Source: Actinomadura nitritigenes (lineage in GTDB: Bacteria > Actinomycetota > Actinomycetes > Streptosporangiales > Streptosporangiaceae). Taken from it: a stretch of DNA of 64,000 nt. The notes beneath the pieces were generated by a model. It worked only from the letters and a program-made list of their open reading frames with translations, ran no database searches and was not told the DNA's origin. Shown here in pieces: positions 34,175-43,231 of this stretch (the first letter of the stretch is position 1; each line of letters opens with the position of its first letter). The DNA is taken from assembly GCF_017573545.1 (NCBI RefSeq), contig NZ_JAGEOK010000014.1:186001-250000 (forward strand), written 5' to 3'. The position numbers and the translations under genes are program-made.

Positions 34175-34951
34175 TCAAGCGGTGGCCGGCGCCCCGCCGC
34201 GCTCGGCCCGCGACAGCAGCTGCCGCCGGTGCTTGATCCGGGCCAGCACGGTGTCGGCGGAATGCGCGCCCAGCTGGTTCGCGGACTGGCAGCTCATCCG
34301 CAGCGGCAGGCCCGACGGTGCCGCCGAGTCCCCGGCCGCGACGATGCGCGCGTCGTCCACACTGGTCAGGGTCTCGTCGGTCAGCAGGCGGCCGGCGGCG
34401 TCGGTGCTCAGCCCGCTGCGCGCGGCCAGGTCCGGCACGCCGAACCCCGCGGCCCAGATCGTCACCTGGCTCGGCAACTCGCGGCCGCCACTGAGCCGGA
34501 CGGCGTCGCGGGTCACCGCCGTCACCCTCGTGTCCGAGCCGTCGAGCACGGTCACGCCCATCTCGGCCAGCCGCCTGGCGACCGAGCGCCGAACCCGGGG
34601 ATGCAGGTACCGGCCGAGCACTCCGCCGCAGACCAGGGTCACGGTGCGGCCGCCTCCGCCAGTTCGGCGGCGGTCTCGATGCCGAGGACCCCGCCCCCGA
34701 CCACCGTCACCGCGGCCGTGGCGGGCGCGGCGCCGAGGATCGGCCACAGCCGCTGCGCCGCTTCCAGGGTGGCGATCGGGTAGGCGAACTCGGCCCCGGG
34801 CACGCCTGGATCAGCGCTGCCACTGCCCGCCGCGTAGACCAGGTAGTCGTAGCCGACGGTGCGACCGGACGCCAGCGTCACACCGCGCTCGGCCGCCTCG
34901 ATCCGGGACGCGGTGTACGCCGATCACGACCACCTCGGTGCTCGCCCTCAT
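34175..34951 (-). pseudogene. Decayed NAD(P)/FAD oxidoreductase (type II NADH dehydrogenase-like)
   Basis: Three pieces of one protein lie in two frames. GAAGGAGA precedes the ATG at 34951, which encodes MRASTEVVVIG, the start of a Rossmann motif. The frame then breaks at about 34918, where text from much further along the family begins (YTASRIEAAERGVTLASGRTVGYDYLVYAAG). A second shift near 34650 separates VVGGGVLGIETAAELAE from VTLVCGGVLGRYLHP, and the C-terminus is cut after AAGDSAAPSGLPLRM. An internal deletion of roughly 80-100 residues plus a frameshift and C-terminal truncation make a functional product very unlikely. Confidence 0.85.
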
Positions 34952-35086
34952 GGTGTCTCCTTCGCTCGATGCGGGTTCGGCATCAAGACACCGCGTGGCC
35001 GAAGGTCCTGACAGCCTGTGAGGCAGATCACTCGCGGGAGCGGTCTCCGCGAAGCAGTGGTTGATCAGCGTCATCCTCCAAGAGGG

Positions 35087-35133
35087 CCGGCGCCCGGCCC
35101 CTGGGCGGGTTCTTCCCTGGGGGCGGGCGCCGG
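35087..35133 (-). terminator. Candidate terminator of secreted HWNGTxW protein gene
   Basis: CCGGCGCCCG (35087-35096) and CGGGCGCCGG (35124-35133), a 10-bp stem with a 27-base loop, just downstream of the gene's stop codon on the minus strand. Confidence 0.5.
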
Positions 35134-35149
35134 TTCGGTCACCTCGGCG

Positions 35150-36274
35150 TCACCTGCTGTGCCAGTGCGCCAGGTCGAACCACCGGGTCGCGACGGTGGT
35201 GGTGCGACCGACCGCCCACACGGTACGGGTGCCCGGGCGCAGGGCCAGCGCGGTCGCGGTGACCGTGGTCCCCGCGGGCTTGGTCAGCGTCTGGCCTGAC
35301 CAGGCGCCCGCCGCGGTGCGGTGGCGCATGGCGCCGCCGTACGCGGAGACCCAGATGCCGCCGGCGCCGTCCGAAGCGACCTTGTCCAACGAGGTGCCGA
35401 GGGCGCCGAGGACGGTGGTCCACTTCGTGCCGTTCCAGTGCGCCAGCATCGACCGGCTGACGGTCTTGCCCGTCCCGTCCGACACCTCCGCCGTGCCGAC
35501 CGCCCAGACGCTGTTCTCCGAGGCGGCGTACACGTCGGTCAGGGTCGACGCGACCTCGCCCCGGACGGTCCCGGCGACCTTCGGGAACGCGACGGTGGTC
35601 CACTTCGCGCCGTTCCAGTGCGCGGTGGCGGGCTGCCCCTCCCCCGCCCAGCCGACCGCCCACGCGCTGGTGGGCGAGACGGCGGCGAGCGCGCTGGGCT
35701 TGATGCCGATCGGAGTGTCGGCCCAGGACGTGCCGTTCCAGTGCTTGGCCTGCGAGTAGCCGACCACCCACGCGCTGCGGCCGCCGGTGGTGGCGATGTC
35801 CTGCGGCTGGAAGCTCAGCGGGACCTTGAAGGTCCTCCAGGCCGTGCCGTTCCAGTGCAGCACGGCATTGGAGTCACCCGAGGTGTTGAGTTGGGCGGCC
35901 AGCCACAGGTTCGACGCCGACGTGGCCGCGGCGGCGCTGAAACGGTACGGGCTCGCGGCGGCGGGCAGTGCCACGTCGCTCCACGTGCCGCCGGTCAGCC
36001 GCTGGAGGATCGGCTTGCGCACCGAACTCGTCTGCCGGCCGCCGGCGGCCCACATGGTGCCGTCCGGCGCCGCGGCCAGACCGTTGAGCTGGGTGCCGCC
36101 GTCGGCCTTGGGGGTGCTCTGGACGATGGGCCACGCCGTCCCCTCGGCCGCCGCGACCGACGACGCCGCACGCTTCTCGTCCGAGCCCGCCGTAGTGGTG
36201 ATCGCGGCCGTGACCGCCGCCGCGCCCACCGCGACGGCCGCTCCCGTGACCGCCACCTTCCTGCGTGTCTTCAC
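35150..36274 (-). CDS. Secreted protein with HWNGTxW repeats
   Basis: 374 residues. N-terminal signal-like segment (KVAVTGAAVAVGAAAVTAA) and mature domain. At least four copies of HWNGxxW (HWNGTAW, HWNGTSW, HWNGAKW, HWNGTKW) recur at variable spacing of about 30-75 residues, consistent with a beta-propeller. Probably extracellular; a carbohydrate or surface-binding role is only a guess. GTG start with AAGGAG. Neighbours are a decayed dehydrogenase and a divergent flavin oxidase. Confidence 0.8.
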   Translation of the reverse strand: MKTRRKVAVTGAAVAVGAAAVTAAITTTAGSDEKRAASSVAAAEGTAWPIVQSTPKADGGTQLNGLAAAPDGTMWAAGGRQTSSVRKPILQRLTGGTWSDVALPAAASPYRFSAAAATSASNLWLAAQLNTSGDSNAVLHWNGTAWRTFKVPLSFQPQDIATTGGRSAWVVGYSQAKHWNGTSWADTPIGIKPSALAAVSPTSAWAVGWAGEGQPATAHWNGAKWTTVAFPKVAGTVRGEVASTLTDVYAASENSVWAVGTAEVSDGTGKTVSRSMLAHWNGTKWTTVLGALGTSLDKVASDGAGGIWVSAYGGAMRHRTAAGAWSGQTLTKPAGTTVTATALALRPGTRTVWAVGRTTTVATRWFDLAHWHSR

Positions 36275-36568
36275 CCTGCTCCTTCACCGCTCGAATCGAT
36301 CTTGATGAAGGGCAGAAGCTAACAGGGCCGTACGCGCACCCGCGGAACAATCGATGATCTTCCTGGCGGTGATCGCCTTTCCGGGTGGACGCCCGTCATG
36401 GCTTTCGGCCTGGTCGGCGTGTTCGGAGATCATCCCTCGGCCATGGCCCGCGAATACTTGTGGCATACATCACATGAGCACATTTGTCACAGGGACCGGG
36501 TCGTCGGCGTCTTGTGTTCGTCCACCGCAGCAAGCAGCAACACTATTCCGCTTTGTGGAAGGAATGTC

Positions 36569-37909
36569 GTGAACTCAGCACTTGAGAACCTTCGCCGTGA
36601 CTTCGGTGGAGACATCATCGAACCGGGCGCAGCAGAGTATGAATCGGCCAGCCGCTCGGTATTGACTCTGGGCAGCCCGGCCTTTGTCCTGCGGGCCGAG
36701 AACGTCGGGGACGTTCAAGCGGGTGTCAGGTTCGCCGCCGACACGGGGCTCTCGCTGTCCGTGCGAGGCGGCGGCCATGGCTTCCCGGGCTTCGGCACCA
36801 ACGACGGCGGCGTCGTGATCGACCTCGGCAGGCTCTCGGACGTGCGGATCATGGACAAGGACCGTCACCTCGTACGGATCGGGGGCGGCGCCACCTGGGG
36901 GCAGGTCTCGGCCGCCCTGGCCCCGCACGGCCTGGCGATCTCCTCGGGCGACACCAGGAGCGTCGGCGTCGGCGGATTGACGTTGACCGGCGGCATCGGC
37001 TGGAAGGTCAGGAAGTACGGCCTGGCCTTGGACAACGTGGTCGCGGCGGAAATGGTCACCGCCGGCGGGCAGGCCGTGCGGGCGAGCGCACGGGAGAACC
37101 CGGAACTGTTCTGGGCGATCCGCGGCGGCGGCGGCAATTTCGGGATCGTGACCGCCTTCGAGTTCGCGGCACACCCGACGACGGACGTCTTCCACGGAAA
37201 GATCACCTTCCCGGCATCGGAGGTCGCCGGCGTGCTCCAGGGCTGGGCGGGCCACCTCCGCACCGCCCCCGAAGAGCTCACCTCCCTCGTGAACTTCGCC
37301 AATCCGTTCGCCGGCGGACCGCAGGCGCCCGTCGAGATCCACGTCGCCTTCGACGGCGATGACCCGCGACTCGCCGCGAAGGCGATCGACCCGATCCGCA
37401 GGCTCGGCACGGTGACCGACGACGATGTCGCGCTGAAGCCCTACGCGGACGTCCTCGTGGACGGCGCGGCCCCGCCGCCCGGCATCCGCCTCGTCACACG
37501 CGCGGCGTTCGTCGACGCCGGATCGGTGCCCGAGGCCCTACGGATCCTCGCCGAGGCCGGTGCAGCGGAAGGGGCGCCTTTCATCGCCGTCCGCAGCGTC
37601 GGCGGCGCGGTGTCCCGAGTCCCCGACGATGCCACCGCCTACGCGCATCGCCAAGCGGAGTTGATGGTCATGACCACCACCGCGGGCCCGAAACCGGTCA
37701 TCGAGGCCGCTCGTACCGCTCTGGAATCGACGTGGGAAAGACTCGCACCCCACGTCAACGGCCTCTACGCGAACTTCCTCACTTCCGCCGCCGACAAGGA
37801 CGTCGCCGCGATCTATCCGACGCGCACCTATGAGCGGCTCGCGGCGGTCAAGCGCCACTACGACCCCGCGAATCTGTTCGCCCACAACCACAATGTCCGG
37901 CCTCAGTGA
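36569..37909 (+). CDS. FAD-binding oxidoreductase, berberine-bridge type
   Basis: 446 residues. FAD domain with VRGGGHGFPGFG carrying the flavinylated His, and the BBE C-terminus FAHNHNVRP. The second flavin-link Cys is absent (SVGVGGLTLTGG). GTG at 36569 has GGAAGGA upstream; an open frame extends further back without signals. No neighbour is clearly linked; the region upstream (36275-36568) holds the promoter. It is paralogous to 2145-3494 in architecture, with limited visible identity. Confidence 0.9.
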   Translation: MNSALENLRRDFGGDIIEPGAAEYESASRSVLTLGSPAFVLRAENVGDVQAGVRFAADTGLSLSVRGGGHGFPGFGTNDGGVVIDLGRLSDVRIMDKDRHLVRIGGGATWGQVSAALAPHGLAISSGDTRSVGVGGLTLTGGIGWKVRKYGLALDNVVAAEMVTAGGQAVRASARENPELFWAIRGGGGNFGIVTAFEFAAHPTTDVFHGKITFPASEVAGVLQGWAGHLRTAPEELTSLVNFANPFAGGPQAPVEIHVAFDGDDPRLAAKAIDPIRRLGTVTDDDVALKPYADVLVDGAAPPPGIRLVTRAAFVDAGSVPEALRILAEAGAAEGAPFIAVRSVGGAVSRVPDDATAYAHRQAELMVMTTTAGPKPVIEAARTALESTWERLAPHVNGLYANFLTSAADKDVAAIYPTRTYERLAAVKRHYDPANLFAHNHNVRPQ

Positions 37910-38082
37910 AGTGATCTCAGCCGATCAGCGGAAGACGGCCCTGTTCGAAATGGGCAAGGGATCGCGAGATCTACTCGCGGACCGGCTGGCCTGACCAGGC
38001 CATTTCTGTTTCCTCGCCTTGTCGCGGGCGCGCGTCGCGAAACATGCTCGGCTGACGTTCCAACGGCGACGGTGAGGTCTGT

Positions 38083-38524
38083 GTGGACCGGATTCGGCGT
38101 GATGTCGCCCTGTCGAACGTCCGCACCCGGCTGGCGGCCGTCGAGCGGTCCGGGGACGCCGCGCCGCTGTTCGACGACGAGGCCGTCCGCGACGCGGCCG
38201 AGCTGGTGGAGTACACGCGCGAGCATCCCGCCGACGCGCCGCCCGGGCTGGCGGCGGTGTACGCGGCCGACCGGGCGGCGGTCCCGCAGCCGCTCTGGTG
38301 CACGCTGCGGGAGGTCGGGGACGTTCGAGGAGGCCGTGCTCGCCTCCCGGGAGGCGGCCGGCCTCACCGACCCCGCCCGCCGGATGGCGCTACACCACAC
38401 GGTCCTGCTCGTGAGCCTGCTCACCGACCGACACACGGTCCACGGCGCGCGCGGCGACCTGGACGAGGCCCTGCGGATCGGGCGGGCCGAGGGCCCAGGT
38501 CCAGCATCATCACGCGCTTTCTGA
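38083..38524 (+). pseudogene. Frameshifted TPR-like gene remnant
   Basis: An acidic, Ala-rich helical segment (AAELVEYTREHPADAPPGLAAVYAADR) runs in one frame to about 38310, then similar helical text continues in the next frame (FEEAVLASREAAGLTDPARRMAL...GDLDEALRIGRA), typical of TPR repeats of NB-ARC/CHAT-associated proteins. It lacks both the beginning and end of such proteins. Family is uncertain; a single sequencing error is an alternative explanation for the shift. Confidence 0.4.
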
Positions 38525-38565
38525 ACCCCTGAGCCGCCCTCGGCGAAGGTGCTTCCCGTGGGCGC

Positions 38566-40170
38566 TCAGCGCACGTCCACGTAGTCGGTGGGCTTGTTGG
38601 AGGCGAGGTAGGTGGAGCTGCCCTTGTAGGCGGCCATCCAGGTGCCGTCCTTGGACGCCTTGAACGTCTTGCCGAACCACCCGCTGCTCGCGGTCTTCAC
38701 CACGGCCATCTGCGTCCAGGTACTGGAGCCCTTCGCCTGGAAGTACAGGTAAACGGACGCGCCCGGCCCCGGCAGCTTCTTGTCCATGTACCGGAACAGC
38801 TGCCCCTTGACCGTGAGGGTCTTCCCCTTCGCCACCGGCTCCGGAGAAGCGTTGAAACCGGCGATGGACGTCCCGTACCGCACGTCGACATCGACCGGCT
38901 TGCCGGTGAGCGCCATGTAGGCGGAGTCGCCCGCGTACCGGACCCGCCAGTACCCGTCCCGCTTGGCCGCCCCGGTGGTCAGGCGGAAGAGTCCGTTGGA
39001 CGCCGTCTTGCCGCTTCCCGCCGCAGCCCACCCGGTCTTTCCGTTCGCGGAGAATTCCGCGACGAGCGGTGCGCTCCCGATCGCCAGCGCGCCTGGAAGG
39101 GCTCCCAGCCTGCCGCTGATGGAGAGCGGCTGACCGTAACGACCGGGGTTCGGCGTCAGTTTCATGTCGGTGATGACGGTGGGGCGCCGGACGTCCAGCA
39201 TGCCCGCCGCGGTCCGGGCGTCCTCGAGGAACGGGTCGCTGCTCGCGACGACCGTGAGCGGCCCCGGTCTGTCGGCCGCGAAGTGGGAGGTGAACGTGCC
39301 GTCGGCCGCCGTCGGCCCCAGCGGGATGTTCTCCGCGGTGGCCCCCGCACCGATGACCGCCGTGAGCTGCACACCCGGTGCGGGCACCAGACCCGCCGCG
39401 CCATGCCGCAGCAGCCTCCCCTGGACCGCCACGTCGGTACCGGTCGCCACCGGTTGCGCCGTCGTCATCCGCGCCGACAGCTCCGTCGCCTGCTTCGCGA
39501 CGGTGACCCCGGTCACCTGGCCGGCCGCGCAGTTCGGCCCGTCCGCCCCGTAGGAAGCGGTCACCGGGAATCTGCCTCGCGAAGTGAACGTGAAGGATCC
39601 GTCCGGGCCGGCCTGCGTGCCGAGAGCACCACCATCGCCGATGATCTCGGCGTCGGGCACCGGTTCGGGCGCGGCCTCACGCGACTTCTGCACCATGAGG
39701 CGACCGTGGACGGTGACGTCCGAGTGGTCCGCGTCGATGACCGACGGTTCGGCGACGAGGTCGGTGATGCTCGTCTCGTAGCAGTCGTTGAACTTGGCCC
39801 ACGTGCTCGCGGTCGCCCCGTCCGCCGTCGTGACCAGTGCGTTCACGTAGTTGGCGCGGGGATGCCGCGCGATGTCGGTGTGGTACGCGGCCTGCCACGT
39901 GCCGTCCTGGTCCGTCCCGGCGACCCGCGTGAAACGGACGGTGTCGTACGCCGCGCCCGAGGTGCTCGGATAGTGCAGGCTCGCCGTGACGTCGGTGACG
40001 CCGCCGGCCGACTTCGCCGTGAGGGTGAGCACGACCACTCGGTCAGGGGCGAGGCGATCGAGGGTCGCGGTCAGCTTGACGTCCGTCGCGTCCGCACGGG
40101 CGGCGGCCGGGACGAACGCCGCCGATGTCACCAGCACGGCGGCGACCAGGAAGGACGACTTACGGCGCAT
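38566..40170 (-). CDS. Secreted protein with Ig-like repeats
   Basis: 534 residues. Sec signal peptide (RKSSFLVAAVLVTSAAFVPAAARA). The mature protein is built from about five beta-sandwich modules with GRL/GQL turns (VTVHGRLMVQ, VAVQGRLLRH, LSISGRLGAL, LTVKGQLFRY), like bacterial Ig-like or calx-beta-type repeats, ending with GTWMAAYKGSSTYLASN. Likely cell-surface or extracellular matrix protein. No catalytic motif. GAGAGGTACC precedes the ATG. Its flank carries a dispersed repeat. Confidence 0.8.
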   Translation of the reverse strand: MRRKSSFLVAAVLVTSAAFVPAAARADATDVKLTATLDRLAPDRVVVLTLTAKSAGGVTDVTASLHYPSTSGAAYDTVRFTRVAGTDQDGTWQAAYHTDIARHPRANYVNALVTTADGATASTWAKFNDCYETSITDLVAEPSVIDADHSDVTVHGRLMVQKSREAAPEPVPDAEIIGDGGALGTQAGPDGSFTFTSRGRFPVTASYGADGPNCAAGQVTGVTVAKQATELSARMTTAQPVATGTDVAVQGRLLRHGAAGLVPAPGVQLTAVIGAGATAENIPLGPTAADGTFTSHFAADRPGPLTVVASSDPFLEDARTAAGMLDVRRPTVITDMKLTPNPGRYGQPLSISGRLGALPGALAIGSAPLVAEFSANGKTGWAAAGSGKTASNGLFRLTTGAAKRDGYWRVRYAGDSAYMALTGKPVDVDVRYGTSIAGFNASPEPVAKGKTLTVKGQLFRYMDKKLPGPGASVYLYFQAKGSSTWTQMAVVKTASSGWFGKTFKASKDGTWMAAYKGSSTYLASNKPTDYVDVR

Positions 40171-40260
40171 GGAAGGTACCTCTCCCCTGAACGATCAAGA
40201 AATGATCGGCGAGAGGGGGACGCCCGAGATCCTCTACCGGTTGCCCGGTTCGAGAGGTCC

Positions 40261-40420
40261 CGGCGCACCACCACAGAACTGGCCCAAGGGCAGTGGTGCT
40301 CTCCTGCGCGCCTGCCCCTTCGGTCCTAGCAGTCACCCGTAACGACGAAGACCCCGGAGCCTGCCGCTCCGGGGTCTGAATCGTCACTGTGGAGCTAGGA
40401 CCTTCGTCTGCGCCCTTAAG
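40261..40420 (+). repeat. Dispersed repeat copy A
   Basis: About 160 bp similar to 50037-50215 and to the region next to tRNA-Leu (61335-61453). It contains the hairpin AGACCCCGGAGC (40349-40360) with its complement (40366-40377). A 15-base segment present in the other copies is missing. No tRNA or coding sequence is associated. Confidence 0.8.
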
Positions 40421-40469
40421 AGAGGCACTGCCTCTCCGCCGAACGTCTTCCCTGGACCGGCGCCGCCGG

Positions 40470-41492
40470 TCAACCGCGTTGGCCGGCGTCGTCGACGACC
40501 GCGGAGGCGAGGACCGCGTTCTGGGAATCGCCCATGTAGCGGAAGGTGCGCCGGTCGAGGACGATCGTCTGGATGTTCGGCTTGCCGTTCCTTCGCTGCG
40601 GGGAGTCGAAGGCCACGCCGATGCCGTGGCGTCCGGCGTAGTCCGTCGCGTCCCGCTTGATGCTCACCCTGGGGATCTTCCCCAGCGCCCGGTACAGGGC
40701 GGCGTTCAGCTTGGGCGGGATGAGGTGGTCGTCCCGAAGGATCCCCGCGATCACCCCGAAGGTGGTGACGTCCTGGCCCTTGTCGCCGTTGTCCCGCCGG
40801 ATGCGGGCGAGCAGGGCGGCCGGGTCCGTGGGCAGCCCGGCGACGTAGTCGTACAGCTTGTTCGGGGTTCTGCTGACGATTCCCGGGCCGCCGATGTAAC
40901 CGCCGTTGAACCGCGGATCCGTGCCGTCGTGGCGGGGCCGCGCCCCCGGTCCGAGGATGCCCTTCACGTACAGCTTCCCGTTCTGGACGGACCGGGCCAT
41001 GCGCTTGCCGTCGAACCGCCACCACTCCTCGACCTTCACCTTGCCGTGGTGCATCGCTTCCGGGCCGACCACGTTCCCGTCGGTCAGGGCGAAAGCGCTC
41101 ACCGTCTGGGCGTAGACCCATTGCGAGGGCCGGGGCCGCGGCGGGGCCGTCTGCTGCTCAACGGTCTGCGCGGCCAACTCCAGCGTCTGCGCCGCCGTGG
41201 CCACGGCCGGTCGCTTCGTGCTGCTCCCCGGCCCTCCACCGGTCTGTGTCACGACGATCGCCCCTGCGGCGCCCGCGGCGACCAACCCTGTGGCCGCCAC
41301 CCGCCACATGAGCCGCCTCCGGAGCGAGCGGCGGCGAACCCTCGTGGCGTCCGTTGTGCTCGTTGCCCCTGCCGTGTCCTCGGTGCCGAACTCGGCGTGC
41401 AGCCGCGCCCAGGCGCGGGCCTTCACCTCGGGGTCGTCCGGGACATCCCCCGGCCGCGTCGCCCGGACGAGCGCGATCTCCTCGTCGATCAC
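40470..41492 (-). CDS. CU044_5270-like membrane protein coupled to ECF sigma
   Basis: 340 residues. A cytoplasmic N-terminal region of about 60 residues, one transmembrane helix (MWRVAATGLVAAGAAGAIVV) and a large extracytoplasmic domain (WVYAQTVSAFALTD...). This matches the actinobacterial CU044_5270-type proteins that follow sigma genes. The start overlaps the sigma stop. It may act as an anti-sigma factor or envelope sensor, though no anti-sigma motif is visible. Confidence 0.85.
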   Translation of the reverse strand: MIDEEIALVRATRPGDVPDDPEVKARAWARLHAEFGTEDTAGATSTTDATRVRRRSLRRRLMWRVAATGLVAAGAAGAIVVTQTGGGPGSSTKRPAVATAAQTLELAAQTVEQQTAPPRPRPSQWVYAQTVSAFALTDGNVVGPEAMHHGKVKVEEWWRFDGKRMARSVQNGKLYVKGILGPGARPRHDGTDPRFNGGYIGGPGIVSRTPNKLYDYVAGLPTDPAALLARIRRDNGDKGQDVTTFGVIAGILRDDHLIPPKLNAALYRALGKIPRVSIKRDATDYAGRHGIGVAFDSPQRRNGKPNIQTIVLDRRTFRYMGDSQNAVLASAVVDDAGQRG

Positions 41493-42094
41493 CGGTTCTC
41501 CTCCTCAAGACGTGTGGGGTCGACTTCTCCGAACTCGCGGCGGATCTTCCTGCGGATCCGGTGCAGGCGGGACCTGACCGTGCCCAGGGGCACCCCCAGC
41601 GCCTCGCCTGCCTCGGCGTACGTCAGGTCGGCCCAGGCGATGAGCAGCAGCAGGTCGCGCTCGTCCACCGGCAGCCCCGCCAGGATGGACGCGATCCGGG
41701 GACCGAGCCGCTCGGCCGTCACCCGGGCGTCGCTGGCGTCGGCGAAGGACGGGCTCGCCCCGTCGGCGCCGGTGCGCGCCAGGAGCTCGTGGCGGCGGCG
41801 CTCGGTGCGGCGGTGCTGGCCGATGAGGTTCGTCGCGATGCCGTACAGCCAGGGCCGCGCGTCCTGGCGGGCGAGGTCGTAGCGCCCGCGGTTGCGGAAC
41901 GCGACGGTGAAGGTCTCGGCGCCGACGTCCTCGGCCGCCTCGGGCCCGAGCCGCCGCGCGATGTAGCGGTAGATCTCGGCCCAGTGCCGGTCGAAGATCT
42001 CGGCGAACCGCTCGGGCGAGGCGAGTGACGCCCCGATGCTGCGGCTGTCACTCACCTCCCCGGTGTCCGCGTCGGGGGAAGTCTCGATCATCAC
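41489..42094 (-). CDS. ECF-family RNA polymerase sigma factor
   Basis: 201 residues. Region 2 FAEIFDRHWAEIYRYIARRLGPEAAEDVGAETF and region 4 LPVDERDLLLLIAWADLTYAEAGEALGVPLGTVRSRLHRIRRKIR. GTG at 42094 with AAGGAG upstream is chosen; ATG at 42091 is adjacent. Coupled to the CU044_5270-type membrane protein, an independent second sigma module in the window. Divergent from the NmrA-type gene at 42316. Confidence 0.9.
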   Translation of the reverse strand: MMIETSPDADTGEVSDSRSIGASLASPERFAEIFDRHWAEIYRYIARRLGPEAAEDVGAETFTVAFRNRGRYDLARQDARPWLYGIATNLIGQHRRTERRRHELLARTGADGASPSFADASDARVTAERLGPRIASILAGLPVDERDLLLLIAWADLTYAEAGEALGVPLGTVRSRLHRIRRKIRREFGEVDPTRLEEENR

Positions 42095-42315
42095 CAACCC
42101 GTTCTCCTTCGTCACACCGGGTGCGGGTTCCACCTGGTACTTGGTGCGACGAGGCGGTGTTGTTCCCGCCATTTTCCCGACCACGGGGGCTCGGGGGCCG
42201 CCCTGCCGCCGTCCCGGACCGCATCGTCGCGGCTCACGCCGTAAGTACGAAAGTTGTACTAAGAGGTTTCGATTGGTAACCTGCCCCTCGTCCTCGAGCA
42301 GGAAAGCAGGAGCGA

Positions 42316-43212
42316 ATGATCCTCATCACAGGCGCGAACGGCCGGCCCGGATCGGCGACCGTGCGCGAGTTCGCGCGGAACAAAGAGCCGGTCCGCGCGC
42401 TCGTACGGGACCCGGCGAAGGCCGGAGATCTGCGGGAGCTGCCGGGCGTCGAGGTCGTCCAGGGCGACATGCTCTGGCCGGAGACGCTGCAGGACGCGCT
42501 GGCCGGGGTGGACCGGGCACTGATGATCTCCGGTGCCGGCCCGCTGATGCTGGAGACCCAGTGCACGTTCATCGACGCCGCGATCAGGGCGGGCGTCGGC
42601 CACATCGTGAAGCTGTCCGGCAAGGACTCCATCGACGGATTCGACAATGAGAAGTTCCGGTCCAGCCGGAGTCACGAGCAGATCCAGCGGTACCTGCTCG
42701 CCTCGGACGTGAAGTGGACGATTCTCCAGCCGAGCCAGTTCATGCACGTGTACTTCGAGGAGGTGCCCGACATCGTCGCGTCCGGCGAGCTGCGCCTCCC
42801 GCTCGGCGACACCACGCTCGCCCCGATCGACATCGACGACATCGCCAAGGTCGCCTACAAGGTGCTCACCACGTCCGGGCACGAAGGCAGGGTCTACCCG
42901 ATGACCGGCCCAGAGGCCTTCACGATGGCCGAGGCCGCCGGATACATCTCCGACGCCATCGGCAAGCCGGTCAGGTACGTCGACGTGTCCTCCGAGGAGA
43001 AGTCGCGCGCCTGGCTGGAGGCGGGATATCCGCCGCCCCGCGCGACCGCGTTCGCGCAGCTCTTCGAGGAGCGCCGCAGGCTGGGGCGCTCATCCGTCGA
43101 CCTCAGCACCCATCTGCGCCTCGGCATCGAGCCGACCACTTTCGCCCAGTTCGCCCGCCGCTACGCCGACATCTTCCAAGGCGGAGCCCAGTACACCGTC
43201 ACTCCGGCCTGA
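42316..43212 (+). CDS. NmrA-type NAD(P)-binding protein
   Basis: 298 residues. MILITGANGRPGSATVREF is the Rossmann start, and FGDTTLAPIDIDDIAKVAYKVL is typical of the NmrA/quinone oxidoreductase QorB family. GGAGCG precedes the ATG. An AGTAC/GTACT inverted repeat (42244-42260) in the upstream gap may be a regulatory site. It is first in a run of four same-strand genes (NmrA, hydrolase, SDR, exporter), consistent with an operon or two. Confidence 0.85.
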   Translation: MILITGANGRPGSATVREFARNKEPVRALVRDPAKAGDLRELPGVEVVQGDMLWPETLQDALAGVDRALMISGAGPLMLETQCTFIDAAIRAGVGHIVKLSGKDSIDGFDNEKFRSSRSHEQIQRYLLASDVKWTILQPSQFMHVYFEEVPDIVASGELRLPLGDTTLAPIDIDDIAKVAYKVLTTSGHEGRVYPMTGPEAFTMAEAAGYISDAIGKPVRYVDVSSEEKSRAWLEAGYPPPRATAFAQLFEERRRLGRSSVDLSTHLRLGIEPTTFAQFARRYADIFQGGAQYTVTPA

Positions 43213-43231
43213 TCGCGGATTGGTGACCGCA

